64,000 bases of DNA from Virgibacillus proomii (GCF_900162615.1 NZ_FUFN01000010.1:812149-876148), one strand, 5' to 3'. Positions 51,919 to 60,711 are shown, counted from the first letter of the stretch. Notes: generated by a model not told the origin, from the letters alone. A program made the numbers and translations.

Positions 51919-51944
51919 AAGGAGAGAGAATTTTTTCTCTCCTT
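51919..51944 (+). terminator. Hairpin between pilin and sortase genes
   Basis: AAGGAGAGA (51919-51927) pairs with TCTCTCCTT (51936-51944) followed by ATTTCC. It is probably a partial terminator that lowers sortase expression relative to pilin. Confidence 0.65.
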
Positions 51945-52303
51945 ATTTCCATTATTTACCTCTTGTGCAAGAATCTATGAATTCGGAATAAGACAAGCCA
52001 GAAATGGATAGCTATAAACTCAGTCCTAGTTACGATAAAGCTGTAACAAAACTATTTAAAGTCGAACACAATACTGTAAAGGTAAACGATAGAATCGGAA
52101 TAAGGAACTAGAGCGTTGAAGAGAGAGAACAACAAAAGAACCAGATTGTCGATAGTTGTTGAAACGAATCTTAAGCTTGAAAATGGGTTCATATCCAAAC
52201 TGTGAATGAGAGGAATCAAAGTAGAACTGTAAGAGAAGTGAAGAACACTACATTTCAAAAGTTTGCTGTACATAAAATTTATTTACGATAGGAAGGGAAA
52301 ACG
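51945..52303. other. Non-coding gap before sortases
   Basis: About 360 bases with no gene recognised; composition suggests decayed coding DNA. The sortase ribosome binding site (AGGAAGGGAAA) is at its end. No promoter could be placed with confidence. Confidence 0.35.
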
Positions 52304-53131
52304 ATGAAACGAGCAATAGTTAGTATTCTATTTTTAGTTGGATTAGGTATCTTTTCCTATCCTATGATAAGTAATATTTTATCGACAAAAGTACATCAAT
52401 CCGTTGTCAAAGAATACGAAGAAACGATTGACAAGATGGATAAGCAATCGATCAAAAAGGAAAAGGAAAAAGCAGATAAACATAATGAAAAATTAAGGGA
52501 TTCTGAGATAGATTTTGTCGATCCTTTTTCAACAGGGGGAGCATCTAAGGAAACCACGGCAGGAAATAAAAGTTATTATGATGCTTTAAATGTCGGACCT
52601 GCAATTGGCAGTCTTGAGATTCCCAAAATTGATTTACTTCTTCCTATCTACCATGGAACAAGTGAAGAGGTTTTATCGCGAGGGGTTGGACATTTAGAGA
52701 ACTCCTCGCTGCCAACTGGAAAACCAGGTACTCACAGTGTATTAACAGCTCATCGAGGCTTACCAAGTGCTGAGTTATTTCGCAATTTAGATGATTTAAC
52801 GATAGGGGATCAATTTTACATAAACGTATTGAATGAAACGTTTGCGTATGAAGTATTTGATGTAGACATTGTCTTACCCCATCAAACGGAATGGTTAAAA
52901 ATGAAGAATGATGAAGAAATTGTAACATTACTTACTTGTGAACCATATATGATAAATACACATCGCATGCTAGTAAAGGGCAAGCGTGTACCTTACGATC
53001 CATCCAAAGTAGAATCAGCAGAAGCAAATGATAATTTATGGATTGTAATTGGTTTAGGTATTTTCTTTCTACTATTGGTCATCTGGGGTATGAAACGGCG
53101 AAAACGGAGGAAGCAGGTGGAGGTAAGATGA
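52304..53131 (+). CDS. Class C sortase 1
   Basis: A 275-residue membrane transpeptidase. It has an N-terminal membrane helix, a lid motif D73-P-F75 (FVDPFS), catalytic H150 (TAHRGL), C212 (TLLTC) and R221 (HRMLVKG), and a C-terminal membrane helix with a basic tail. Two membrane segments and the lid are typical of pilus-building class C sortases. The final 4 bases overlap the next sortase gene (ATGA). Confidence 0.93.
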   Translation: MKRAIVSILFLVGLGIFSYPMISNILSTKVHQSVVKEYEETIDKMDKQSIKKEKEKADKHNEKLRDSEIDFVDPFSTGGASKETTAGNKSYYDALNVGPAIGSLEIPKIDLLLPIYHGTSEEVLSRGVGHLENSSLPTGKPGTHSVLTAHRGLPSAELFRNLDDLTIGDQFYINVLNETFAYEVFDVDIVLPHQTEWLKMKNDEEIVTLLTCEPYMINTHRMLVKGKRVPYDPSKVESAEANDNLWIVIGLGIFFLLLVIWGMKRRKRRKQVEVR

Positions 53132-53835
53132 AAGGGAAAAAAGCAATTACCTTGTTGTTTGTGATTGGTTTAGCTATTCTTGTATATCCTCATGTCGCTA
53201 AGCTGATTAACAGTTACCTACAAAAGCAACAGGTGGATGAATTCCAAGATAGTTTAGAGAATAAGACTGATCAAGAAATAGATGAATTGATGAAGCGAGC
53301 TTCCGCATGTAATGAAAAGATTTATTATAATCGCTCTGGAATTCGTGACCCGTTTGCCGATAATGAAAAAAAACTGCATGCATTGAAAGAATGCTTAGGA
53401 CTTGATGATGATGAGGTGTTTGCCGCGATTGAAATTCCAAAGTTGGGGGAAATTATCCCTATTTTTTTAGGAGCTTCTGAGAAAACTTTAGCAAAAGGAA
53501 TCGGACAAATAGAAGGGTCTTCTCTTCCTGTTGGTGGAAAGAGTAACCATACGGTATTAGCCGGTCACCGTGGTATGGGCACGAAGGCAATGTTTCGTCA
53601 TGTTGATGAGTTAAAGGAAGGTGATCTTTTTTATATACATACGATGACGGGAACACTCACTTATCGTGTATTTGGTCAGAAAGTAATCAACCCACAAGAA
53701 ACAGAAGCATTGGAAATTCAAGAAAATCGGGATTTGGCCACATTATTTACATGTCATCCTTACCCTACTGATTATCAACGACTATTGATACAAGCTGAGC
53801 GAGCAGATGAGGAGAAGGTAGTTAAGGGAAAATAA
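53128..53835 (+). CDS. Class C sortase 2
   Basis: A 235-residue sortase with an N-terminal helix, lid D74-P-F76, and catalytic H147 (AGHRGM), C209 (TLFTC) and R218 (YQRLL). It lacks the C-terminal membrane helix of sortase 1. It is similar but clearly diverged, so the two may handle backbone polymerisation and tip or ancillary attachment separately. ATG 53128 lies within the end of sortase 1 after GGAGGTAAG; extensions upstream are not needed. Confidence 0.92.
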   Translation: MKGKKAITLLFVIGLAILVYPHVAKLINSYLQKQQVDEFQDSLENKTDQEIDELMKRASACNEKIYYNRSGIRDPFADNEKKLHALKECLGLDDDEVFAAIEIPKLGEIIPIFLGASEKTLAKGIGQIEGSSLPVGGKSNHTVLAGHRGMGTKAMFRHVDELKEGDLFYIHTMTGTLTYRVFGQKVINPQETEALEIQENRDLATLFTCHPYPTDYQRLLIQAERADEEKVVKGK

Positions 53836-53950
53836 AGCTTGGCTGAAAAACTGCTATGCTATCAATATAGTAATGAGGAAACGAAATGTTATAAAATACG
53901 ATGGAATTGAAAAATCAAAACTTGACAAGGATAAATATGGTACATACAGT

Positions 53951-53990
53951 AAAAATAAGCTCATGACAGAAATGCACGACCGTCATGAGC
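53951..53990 (-). terminator. Terminator of the Nhe-like operon (minus strand)
   Basis: GCTCATGAC (53959-53967) pairs perfectly with GTCATGAGC (53982-53990). The A-run 53951-53957 gives the U-run on the minus strand. Confidence 0.8.
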
Positions 53991-54035
53991 AGGATGTTAT
54001 ATTCTAAACTCTTAGCTCTGCTGCATTTCACATGG

Positions 54036-55112
54036 TTATCCAATAGTTTCGATCATATTTTCTTTTTTCAGTGCTTCAAACACCTTAGTGGCAAATTGTT
54101 CTAATTGTTCCCAGCTGGTTTTTGCTATATTTACATCTTCTTCTAACAACTCAAAATCTTGTGCATCAAAAACAGCAACGTTATTTACGAGATGACAGTA
54201 TTTTGCAGCTATAACATGCCACTGATTTGAAATATTTTGAAGCGAGTCAATGGCTTTATCAATGGTATCTGCCAGAGTGGTAAGCTTATTTTCTATGTCT
54301 GTTATAATAACTACTTCTTTTTCTATACCTGATATTTGCGCTTGTAAACTAGCAATTTGGCTCTCTGCGTTGTCTTTTTCTTTAACAGCTTCAGCTATGA
54401 TTGGTCCTCCGGCAATGCAAAAAATAATAAGTCCACATAATATTGCTCCACCGCCTATTTTCCACTTCGCATTTTCTATGATCCTGTGATAATGTTCAAT
54501 TTGCTCTTTTAACATCGGGATGCTGGCATCTGATTGTGATAATACAACTTGCAATTGATTAGAATTTTCTTTAAAGTGCTTTACGTCTTCGCTAATGCTA
54601 TCTCGATACGTCGTCAAATCCTTTATCATATCATCAACTTTTTCACTGTTTCTTAAAATTGTTTGATACAATTCCTCTATTTCTTTTTGTACGTGCTGTT
54701 CATTTTTTTGCTCAATTGCATTTAATAAATGATTATAATGATCTTGCCAGGTTTTATTAAAATCTACTACTGTTTTTATGGATAATCTAATATTTGGTTT
54801 TAATTGATCTAACCAATAAGTAGCATTTTCTTGAGCATCTGTAAAGTTAGTACGTATATTTACTTTTAAATGATTATCAACAGAGCTTATTCCATTTAAT
54901 TGGGGTAATTGACTGTCGATAACGGAATGTGCATAAGAATCAATAACAAGAATGCTTGAAGCAGCAGTTTCTAATTTTTCTTGGAAATTATCCGGACCAA
55001 GTTCATTTCCCTGTTGTTGAGCAGTTACTATATTTGGTGGAAATACGTAAGTCATTGTAAAAATAATCGTGATCATTGCTACGATTATTTTTTTAATTTG
55101 ACCCTTTTTCAT
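54036..55112 (-). CDS. NheC-like pore-forming toxin component
   Basis: A 358-residue secreted protein of the HBL/NHE (ClyA-like) family; NheC has 359. A signal peptide (MKKGQIKKIIVAMITIIFTMTYVF..., cleavage near residue 35) is followed by long helices (ENATYWLDQLKPNIRLSIKTVVDF, YRDSISEDVKHFKENSNQLQ). One hydrophobic segment of about 25 residues (GGGAILCGLIIFCIAGGPIIAEAV) matches the beta-tongue/insertion region of NheC. ATG 55112 is preferred (GTGGGTG upstream). It is third in the operon, separated from the NheB-like gene by 223 bases with a palindrome and repeat remains. Confidence 0.8.
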   Translation of the reverse strand: MKKGQIKKIIVAMITIIFTMTYVFPPNIVTAQQQGNELGPDNFQEKLETAASSILVIDSYAHSVIDSQLPQLNGISSVDNHLKVNIRTNFTDAQENATYWLDQLKPNIRLSIKTVVDFNKTWQDHYNHLLNAIEQKNEQHVQKEIEELYQTILRNSEKVDDMIKDLTTYRDSISEDVKHFKENSNQLQVVLSQSDASIPMLKEQIEHYHRIIENAKWKIGGGAILCGLIIFCIAGGPIIAEAVKEKDNAESQIASLQAQISGIEKEVVIITDIENKLTTLADTIDKAIDSLQNISNQWHVIAAKYCHLVNNVAVFDAQDFELLEEDVNIAKTSWEQLEQFATKVFEALKKENMIETIG

Positions 55113-55201
55113 CGTCATCACCCACTTTTGGATTTTATTTTCTAGGAGATTATAAAATTAGTACATAGTGGGATATCTTTTTCAAAAAATAGCATTGTCC
55201 A

Positions 55202-55217
55202 GTTTAAGCGCTTAAAC
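55202..55217. promoter_or_regulatory. 16-bp perfect palindrome GTTTAAGCGCTTAAAC
   Basis: Fully symmetric with a central GCGC, in the gap between the NheB-like and NheC-like genes. The shape resembles a LacI-family operator. It could also be a leftover stem of the adjoining family A fragment, whose usual second stem is missing here. Confidence 0.5.
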
Positions 55218-55300
55218 CTTGAATGAAGTTTCACTTGATTTCATAAGAGGTTCTGCGGTTGTATGTTGCTAACCGAGCGGTTCTAGCTTTTGTTCATAGG
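55218..55300 (+). repeat. Family A 3' end plus family C 3' half
   Basis: TTGAATGAAGTTTCACTTGAT is the right end of family A; CATAAGAGGTTCTGCGGTTGTATG...GCTAACCGAGCGGTTCTAGC is family C. They sit inside the toxin operon between its second and third genes. Confidence 0.6.
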
Positions 55301-55335
55301 GGAAGTATGTTTGTAAGTACTTCCCCCAACTATAC

Positions 55336-56523
55336 TTATTGATGATCTACTATTTTAATTTCTTCTACATATAACTTTTCTGCAAAGTCTTTAATATTGC
55401 TCCAACTCGTTTTAGCAATTACTAAATCTTCTTTTAAAAGTTCAAAGTCTTCCGGGTCCATTATATCGATGTTACTAACTAAGCTTCTATATTTTGCTTC
55501 CATTGTACTCCATTGAGTAGATATATTTTGTAAGGAATCGATAGCAAGGTCAATTGTATCTGTTAAGAATTCCATTTGCTTTTTGATTGCAGTTATACTA
55601 GCCAACTGGATTTGCGCTTCTTGAATATTTCCGGTAAGAACTTTAATTTCTTCTTGCGCTTGATCTATTCCTTGTTTAGCTAATACAATTCCTGTTATTC
55701 CTCCTCCAGTTGCTCCTGCTCCTCCAGCAATTAAACCTATACCAAGAGGGGTTCCGGCACCTGTAACCAGTACAGCTACACCACCTACAATGGCAATTGG
55801 TCCTGCTGCAGTAGCTACTGAAGATGCTATCAAGATATTGTTATATTTACTTATCGATTCATAATATGCGTCAATTTGTTTTTGAAAAAGTGGGATACCT
55901 GTATCCTGGCTCGTTAAAATGGTCGATAATTGGTTAGTGTTTGCTTTTAATTTTTGTGTATCGGTTTGTAATTTTTCTCTAAACTGTTTTAAATCAACAA
56001 TTAACTTATCGACTTCTCGTTTGTTTTCCAAAACGCTATTAGAAAGTCTTGTTAATCTTGCAGTTAAAGCTTGTGTATCTTTGTTTTCTGTAGCTTCTAA
56101 TAACTTATTATAATACCCTTCAAATTTATTATCATAATTAATAATATTCTCGTTCGTTGCAATTAATTGCGGCTTTAATTGATCGAGCCATTCCTTTGCA
56201 TTTTCTCTTGCGTTGTCCTGATCCATTAATATTTTTTTCTGTAAATTTGTTTCAATGGAATTTACGTATTTAAAGCTTATATTGGGCTGTTTAATGACTG
56301 TCAACGCATAAAGATCCATGACCAGTGCATTGGATCCGGTTGTTTTCATCGCTTCTCTAAGACCATCCGGACCTAATTCAAATTTATTGTATATGTCGGT
56401 TGGATCTGTTTGAGCTTGCTCTTGTGTTGTGTTTTTTGCATAGGCATAGGAAGGTACGACATTACTAAACACGATTGTTACTGCCATTATCGGAAGAAGA
56501 AAAGATTTATATATTTTGGACAA
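55336..56523 (-). CDS. NheB-like pore-forming toxin component
   Basis: A 395-residue secreted helical protein of the HBL/NHE family (NheB has 402). It has a signal peptide (cleavage near AYAKN, about residue 30) and LVMDLYALTVIKQPNISF near the start of the mature part. Two adjoining hydrophobic segments (ILIASSVATAAGPIAIVGGVAVLV and GTPLGIGLIAGGAGATGGGITGIVLA) form the membrane-insertion hairpin typical of NheB. The start is TTG 56523, 7 bases after AGGAGG. The previous gene ends 31 bases upstream. Confidence 0.82.
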   Translation of the reverse strand: MSKIYKSFLLPIMAVTIVFSNVVPSYAYAKNTTQEQAQTDPTDIYNKFELGPDGLREAMKTTGSNALVMDLYALTVIKQPNISFKYVNSIETNLQKKILMDQDNARENAKEWLDQLKPQLIATNENIINYDNKFEGYYNKLLEATENKDTQALTARLTRLSNSVLENKREVDKLIVDLKQFREKLQTDTQKLKANTNQLSTILTSQDTGIPLFQKQIDAYYESISKYNNILIASSVATAAGPIAIVGGVAVLVTGAGTPLGIGLIAGGAGATGGGITGIVLAKQGIDQAQEEIKVLTGNIQEAQIQLASITAIKKQMEFLTDTIDLAIDSLQNISTQWSTMEAKYRSLVSNIDIMDPEDFELLKEDLVIAKTSWSNIKDFAEKLYVEEIKIVDHQ

Positions 56524-56554
56524 TTTGATTCCTCCTAACAAGAGAGCTGAATTT

Positions 56555-57676
56555 TTACTTTATGTTTGTGGTAAAACCTTCAAATTGTTCTGTCTGTTTG
56601 TTGATCTGCAACATAATTTCTTTTAAGTACTTTAATTGGCTTTGCAGTTCAGAAGGATTTATTTCTCCAGAAAGCACATTATCTTTTAACTTGTCCATGA
56701 TATTATTTAAAGTTGTAAATTCATTGACAATATAATCAAAAATAGCAACCTCCCGTTTCACCATTTCAGCAAAACCAATGATTTGATCTTCAACGATTGT
56801 AACTTCTGTTGCTTGTTGCTCAAATTTAGATAGTTTCTTCATTAGTGCGGTTACTTCCTGTTGTTTTTGCTGGATGGTTGTAGCTGATAGTTTTGTTTTA
56901 AAGCTAGTAGCATTCGCTATTTCTTTACTAATAGCTTCAATGGATGCAACATCAACTGTTTGAGTTTCGGCACTTGTTTTAACCGTATTATAAAGTAACT
57001 TACCAAATCTAAATGAAAAATCATATACTTCATCTGGATTAGTGATAATTTTAATAAGCTCATCTTGGATTTCTGCTAATAGACCCTTCACAGTTTCTCT
57101 TATTTGTATCGCTTCACTGTTATGTCCATTTAATAACTCAACTGCTTTCGTTGCTTTTTCAGAAAATGCCTTGCTATCAGAATCAAGAAGATCTTTGTAG
57201 GCATTTAGGTCTAAGGAGGTGCGTTTTAAATCTGCTTGCATATCCTCAACATTGCCTAGAAGCCGATTGAATCTATTTAAAAAGTCTATTTTTGCTTGTT
57301 CATTATTATCAATTTCTCCAGCTAATTCATATAAGCGAGTGTAGTATTGATCAACCCGTTGACTTAGACCATTCATGTTTTCATTTAAATAGATTAGTTG
57401 CGGACTATATTCATCCAACCACTCACGGACATTCTCTCTAGCAATTTGTTGATGGTTAGTTAAACTGCTCATGTTTTTTATATCAAGGGTTGGCTGTTTT
57501 AAAACAACAAGTCCGTATGATTGTAACAGCGGGTATTGTGATCCTAATGACCTTATCCAATTGGAGAATGTGATTGATCTAAGTTCTTTGTTTGTTTCGG
57601 CTAAAGCATTTTGGGGGATCATGGTGCTTAAAATGATAGCCAAAACCATAAAAAATGCTACTAATTTTTTCTTCAT
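56555..57676 (-). CDS. NheA-like toxin component
   Basis: A 373-residue secreted protein (NheA has 386), first gene of the operon. A signal peptide (MKKKLVAFFMVLAIILSTMIPQNALA) precedes an almost wholly helical mature protein with LQSYGLVVLKQPTLDIKNMS, the same N-terminal element as the other two components. No hydrophobic hairpin is present, as in NheA, the component that binds last and triggers the pore. AAGGAGGAGATTTTTCA precedes the ATG. The assignment rests on order, size and hydrophobic pattern rather than on alignment. Confidence 0.75.
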   Translation of the reverse strand: MKKKLVAFFMVLAIILSTMIPQNALAETNKELRSITFSNWIRSLGSQYPLLQSYGLVVLKQPTLDIKNMSSLTNHQQIARENVREWLDEYSPQLIYLNENMNGLSQRVDQYYTRLYELAGEIDNNEQAKIDFLNRFNRLLGNVEDMQADLKRTSLDLNAYKDLLDSDSKAFSEKATKAVELLNGHNSEAIQIRETVKGLLAEIQDELIKIITNPDEVYDFSFRFGKLLYNTVKTSAETQTVDVASIEAISKEIANATSFKTKLSATTIQQKQQEVTALMKKLSKFEQQATEVTIVEDQIIGFAEMVKREVAIFDYIVNEFTTLNNIMDKLKDNVLSGEINPSELQSQLKYLKEIMLQINKQTEQFEGFTTNIK

Positions 57677-57814
57677 TGAAAAATCTCCTCCTTGGCTGAC
57701 AATCCTGTAGTATTTTAGCTAATATGAATAGCTTTCTAGCAAGATTAACCAGTTTATTTTAACTTAATATATAAGAATATTAAAGTTATTAACTTAGTTA
57801 AGAAGTGATGTATA

Positions 57815-57992
57815 GCTGCAAATTTTTGGTACCGTATTCAAGAATTATGGAGAATACGAAAATATATCGAGATGATTATGGGCACTTAAATTCTTGATTT
57901 CATTCAAAGGCCTTTAGGTCATACCCTTTTAGGTACTAATATTAAGTAAGAGATGAGGTAAAATGTTTATCATATGAAACTTCACTTTATCT
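57815..57992 (+). repeat. Family A repeat, worn, upstream of the toxin operon
   Basis: GTACCGTATTCAAGAATTATGG..., the AAAGGCCTTTAGGTCATACCC module and the end GAAACTTCACTTTATC are recognisable. It lies 140 bases upstream of the NheA-like start. Confidence 0.55.
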
Positions 57993-58029
57993 TTTTCGGA
58001 AACTAATTTTTCTAATGGAGGATTTTAAA

Positions 58030-58113
58030 TTACCCTGTAACAATTGTTTGGGTTAATAGTAAAAACAAAGTAAGAACGAGATAACATAATGGTTCTATAT
58101 ATTTACTTTTCAT
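58030..58113 (-). CDS. Possible 27-residue hydrophobic peptide
   Basis: Minus-strand ATG 58113 opens MKSKYIEPL followed by a single hydrophobic segment (CYLVLTLFLLLTQTIV) and stops after TG. It resembles small membrane peptides but has no ribosome binding site, so it may be chance. Confidence 0.2.
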   Translation of the reverse strand: MKSKYIEPLCYLVLTLFLLLTQTIVTG

Positions 58114-58684
58114 TTTTTATACATAATAATCATCTGAATAATTAAATAATTTGCGTTTAAGTTCAATTAATTTATTCTATAATACTACATTTTTTGTTTA
58201 TTATGGCAATAAAATTAAAAATTAATGAAATAACGGTTACAAAATTAACAAATATATTAAAAAAGTTTATCTCCCTTACCTTGATGCCTATTCAATGAAC
58301 AAAAGGTGAGGGTTACGAATGTATATTTATCAAAAGAAATAGGGATATCATTCGCTTTTTAGTTGTTTTTTGGTCTGTTTTAGGAAGTTTATAGGTAGTA
58401 TTTTCACTAATAGATTCCGGTTAGGGGGTAAGTATTAGAATGAAGTAAAGCCTATTTGCTTAGAGAAAAGGTGACTTATGTTTACTAGTTTGCAGCTTCT
58501 ATTTTTAATCGGCATATCTCCACCAAAGCATCGAATCCTAACGCAGTTGTTAACAGTAAAATAAAATAATTAGACTAGTCGCTTCAATGATTATGTTGTC
58601 GCTCTTGGCAGAACCACGTGCAAGAGTAGGAGACCATACAATGACAAGATTGAATTACCTTGTCAACAAAAACCGGTTAATAAC
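58114..58684. other. Non-coding region
   Basis: No gene or repeat recognised. AT-rich with scattered short ORFs. Confidence 0.3.
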
Positions 58685-58720
58685 AAAAGCAAGCCTCTTA
58701 TCTTTTATTAGAGGCTTGCT
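58685..58720 (-). terminator. Terminator of the queT operon (minus strand)
   Basis: AGCAAGCCTCT (58688-58698) pairs with AGAGGCTTGCT (58710-58720); the A-run before it is a U-run on the minus strand. Confidence 0.8.
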
Positions 58721-58748
58721 TATATATTAAAATCTGAATTGATTAAAA

Positions 58749-59258
58749 TTATTTTGTGAAATCAATTTTCTTTGCCAACCAATAAATGATCACTCCACCA
58801 ATGGTCATAGACAATAGTTCGCCAACACCAACGGTTAGCCATGTGTAAAAGAATGGTAAGTCAAACAGAATAGTTAGTTGTGCTGCAACAGTAAACATGG
58901 AAATAGCGAAAATGATAGCAGTTATACCTATTTTTATAATGTCATTTTGCAGTCGTTTGGTTACATATCTACATAAAATTAAAACAAGAAAAGTGGCAAC
59001 ACCACCAATGGGAACATCTAAAAACCATGTAGGAGACATGAAATTAGCAATGATAACTCCTAACGTTACTGCAATGACATAACGCTTGTGGTACAGTGCT
59101 AGAAAATTAAACATTTCGGAAAAACGAAATTGTATAGCAGCAAAACTAATTGGAGCTAACCATACTGTAATTATTACATAGAGCGCACAAATAAGAGAAA
59201 TTTTAGTTAGCTCTGAGATCATCGAGGTTGAAGATGGATGGGAAACTGATTTATACAT
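58749..59258 (-). CDS. queT: QueT-family ECF transporter substrate-binding membrane protein
   Basis: A 169-residue membrane protein of the QueT family, the S component thought to take up queuosine precursors with the shared ECF energising module. It has about five membrane segments; IQFRFSEMFNFLALYHKRYVIAVTLGVIIANFMSP is the family core. ATG 59258 follows AAAGGAGAATAT; a longer frame to 59387 lacks a site. The leader contains AAAATAGCT/AGCTATTTT just before the site, a hairpin that could hide it, but I do not recognise a known preQ1 aptamer. Confidence 0.85.
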   Translation of the reverse strand: MYKSVSHPSSTSMISELTKISLICALYVIITVWLAPISFAAIQFRFSEMFNFLALYHKRYVIAVTLGVIIANFMSPTWFLDVPIGGVATFLVLILCRYVTKRLQNDIIKIGITAIIFAISMFTVAAQLTILFDLPFFYTWLTVGVGELLSMTIGGVIIYWLAKKIDFTK

Positions 59259-59393
59259 TTTATATTCTCCTTTGTAAAATAGCTTGACAGCTATTTTAGT
59301 AATAACTGCGACCAAAGAAGGAAGTGTCACAGTGCAACTTTTATAAGTTTGCCAAGCTATTATATCCAAAGAAGACTGGTTGTGCAATAGGAA

Positions 59394-60149
59394 TTATTTA
59401 TTTGTCCATCCTCCGTCAATAGGAATCACAACGCCATGAATATAGTCAGCAGCTTTACTTGCTAAAAACAGTGTTAGATCAGCTACTTCCGATGGATCTG
59501 CCCATCTTCCGGCGGGTGTTTCTTCAGCGACCCACTTTGCCATTTGACTATCTCCGAGAAAATCAGCTTTGTTCATTGGCGTTTTGATCGCACCTGGTGC
59601 AATAGCATTAGCGCGTACTCCATTTCTGCAATAATCATAATCAAGCTGTTTTGTATAACCAATAATGGCATGCTTGGAAGCAGTATATGCCGCACCGCCA
59701 CCCCCGGCAACAATACCTGCAATAGATGCCATGTTGATGATGACTCCTCTTTCATTTTGGAGCATATGCGGAAGTACAGAATTAGTCACAAAATAGGTTC
59801 CTTTTACATTTGTATTCATAATTTTATCCCATAATAGCTCTTCTGTTTCTAATGTTTTAGCATAACCATCTAAAACCCCTGCTGTGTTTAATAAAATATC
59901 AATTTGTTTAAATTTCTTTATTGCTTGTCTCACAGCTTGCTGGACTGCATTTTTATTAGCGACGCTTCCAACTGTATAGGCAAAGTGATTCTCATATTGC
60001 TTGAATATTTCTTTCAAGTTTTCTTCGTCCCTATCTAAAACAAACACATTGGCACCGTTTTTTAGAAAAGCAATGGCTTGTGCTTTTCCAATACCTGAAG
60101 CACCACCAGTAATAAAAACAGTTTGTCCTCTAAATTCTTCAAATTTCAT
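59394..60149 (-). CDS. SDR-family oxidoreductase (FabG-like)
   Basis: A 251-residue short-chain dehydrogenase with the cofactor motif GGASGIG (15-21), NTAG (88-91) and the catalytic S142, Y155, K159 (YTASK). A Asp40 (VLDRD) after the second strand suggests NAD+ preference. It resembles 3-oxoacyl-ACP reductase and polyol dehydrogenases, so the substrate is open. It is followed by queT and preceded by the small Tad2-like gene 23 bases upstream, so these three may share a transcript. AGGTTTTAA precedes the ATG weakly. Confidence 0.85.
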   Translation of the reverse strand: MKFEEFRGQTVFITGGASGIGKAQAIAFLKNGANVFVLDRDEENLKEIFKQYENHFAYTVGSVANKNAVQQAVRQAIKKFKQIDILLNTAGVLDGYAKTLETEELLWDKIMNTNVKGTYFVTNSVLPHMLQNERGVIINMASIAGIVAGGGGAAYTASKHAIIGYTKQLDYDYCRNGVRANAIAPGAIKTPMNKADFLGDSQMAKWVAEETPAGRWADPSEVADLTLFLASKAADYIHGVVIPIDGGWTNK

Positions 60150-60172
60150 TTAAAACCTCCATGGATGTATTG

Positions 60173-60394
60173 TCATTCTATAATTTTCCAGTCATCAGCA
60201 AGAATGTCGCATACAGTAGGTGTAAACATCGTGTAACCTTCACCAGATACATTAATTAAAAAGTATGGATTGAGTTTTTCTCCATCATGCTGGCTCTCCC
60301 CAACAAGTTTCACATATAATTCAGCGCCACCCCACCCTTTACGAATGACCTTTTTCCCAGCTTTTAATTCAGGTAATATTTGTTCAAACGTCAT
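60173..60394 (-). CDS. Tad2-like (DUF2829) small protein
   Basis: A 73-residue protein with the DUF2829 pattern (TFEQILPELKAGKKVIRKGWGG; NPYFLINVSGEGYTMFTPTVCDILADDWKII). Phage members of this family, Tad2, sequester the Thoeris signal 1''-3' gcADPR and block that defence. Family members also occur in bacterial chromosomes with unknown role. ATG 60394 lies 9 bases after AAAGG; ATG 60403 overlaps the site. No other phage gene is near, so it is either a domesticated prophage relic or a housekeeping member. Confidence 0.75.
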   Translation of the reverse strand: MTFEQILPELKAGKKVIRKGWGGAELYVKLVGESQHDGEKLNPYFLINVSGEGYTMFTPTVCDILADDWKIIE

Positions 60395-60550
60395 ATTTAT
60401 CATCCTTTGTTCGATATTTTTAGTTAAAATAAGCTAGTTGTATGGTTCGGTAATTAATTTACCTAGCCACATTAAGCAACTGTAACTCAAGTATATGTTG
60501 GCATAAAGCTTGAAGCAAGTAAATAACGTATGACCCGGGGGAATATACTT

Positions 60551-60711
60551 TTTATCCCGCATGTAAGGTGCCGTAAGACTCCCACTTCAAGAGCCTTAAG
60601 TTGATACAAAAGGTCTAAGTGGGAGAAAACGGCACCTAAATGCCCGATACGTTCAACTAACATTCAGTAGGAGTTGGAAGAAAACTCCTACTGAATGAAG
60701 GTTCATTTTAT
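60551..60711 (+). repeat. Family A repeat, best preserved copy
   Basis: TTTATCCCGCATGTAAGG at the left, GAAGGTTCATTTTAT at the right. Stem 1: GGTGCCGT/ACGGCACC and CTCCCACTT/AAGTGGGAG, both perfect. Stem 2: CATTCAGTAGGAG/CTCCTACTGAATG, perfect. The spacer between stems is the short form without the extra module. Confidence 0.85.

Noticed and set aside
59260..59390. preQ1 riboswitch upstream of queT
   Set aside because: queT genes often carry one, and a small hairpin precedes the ribosome binding site, but I could not find the preQ1-I or preQ1-II core motifs.
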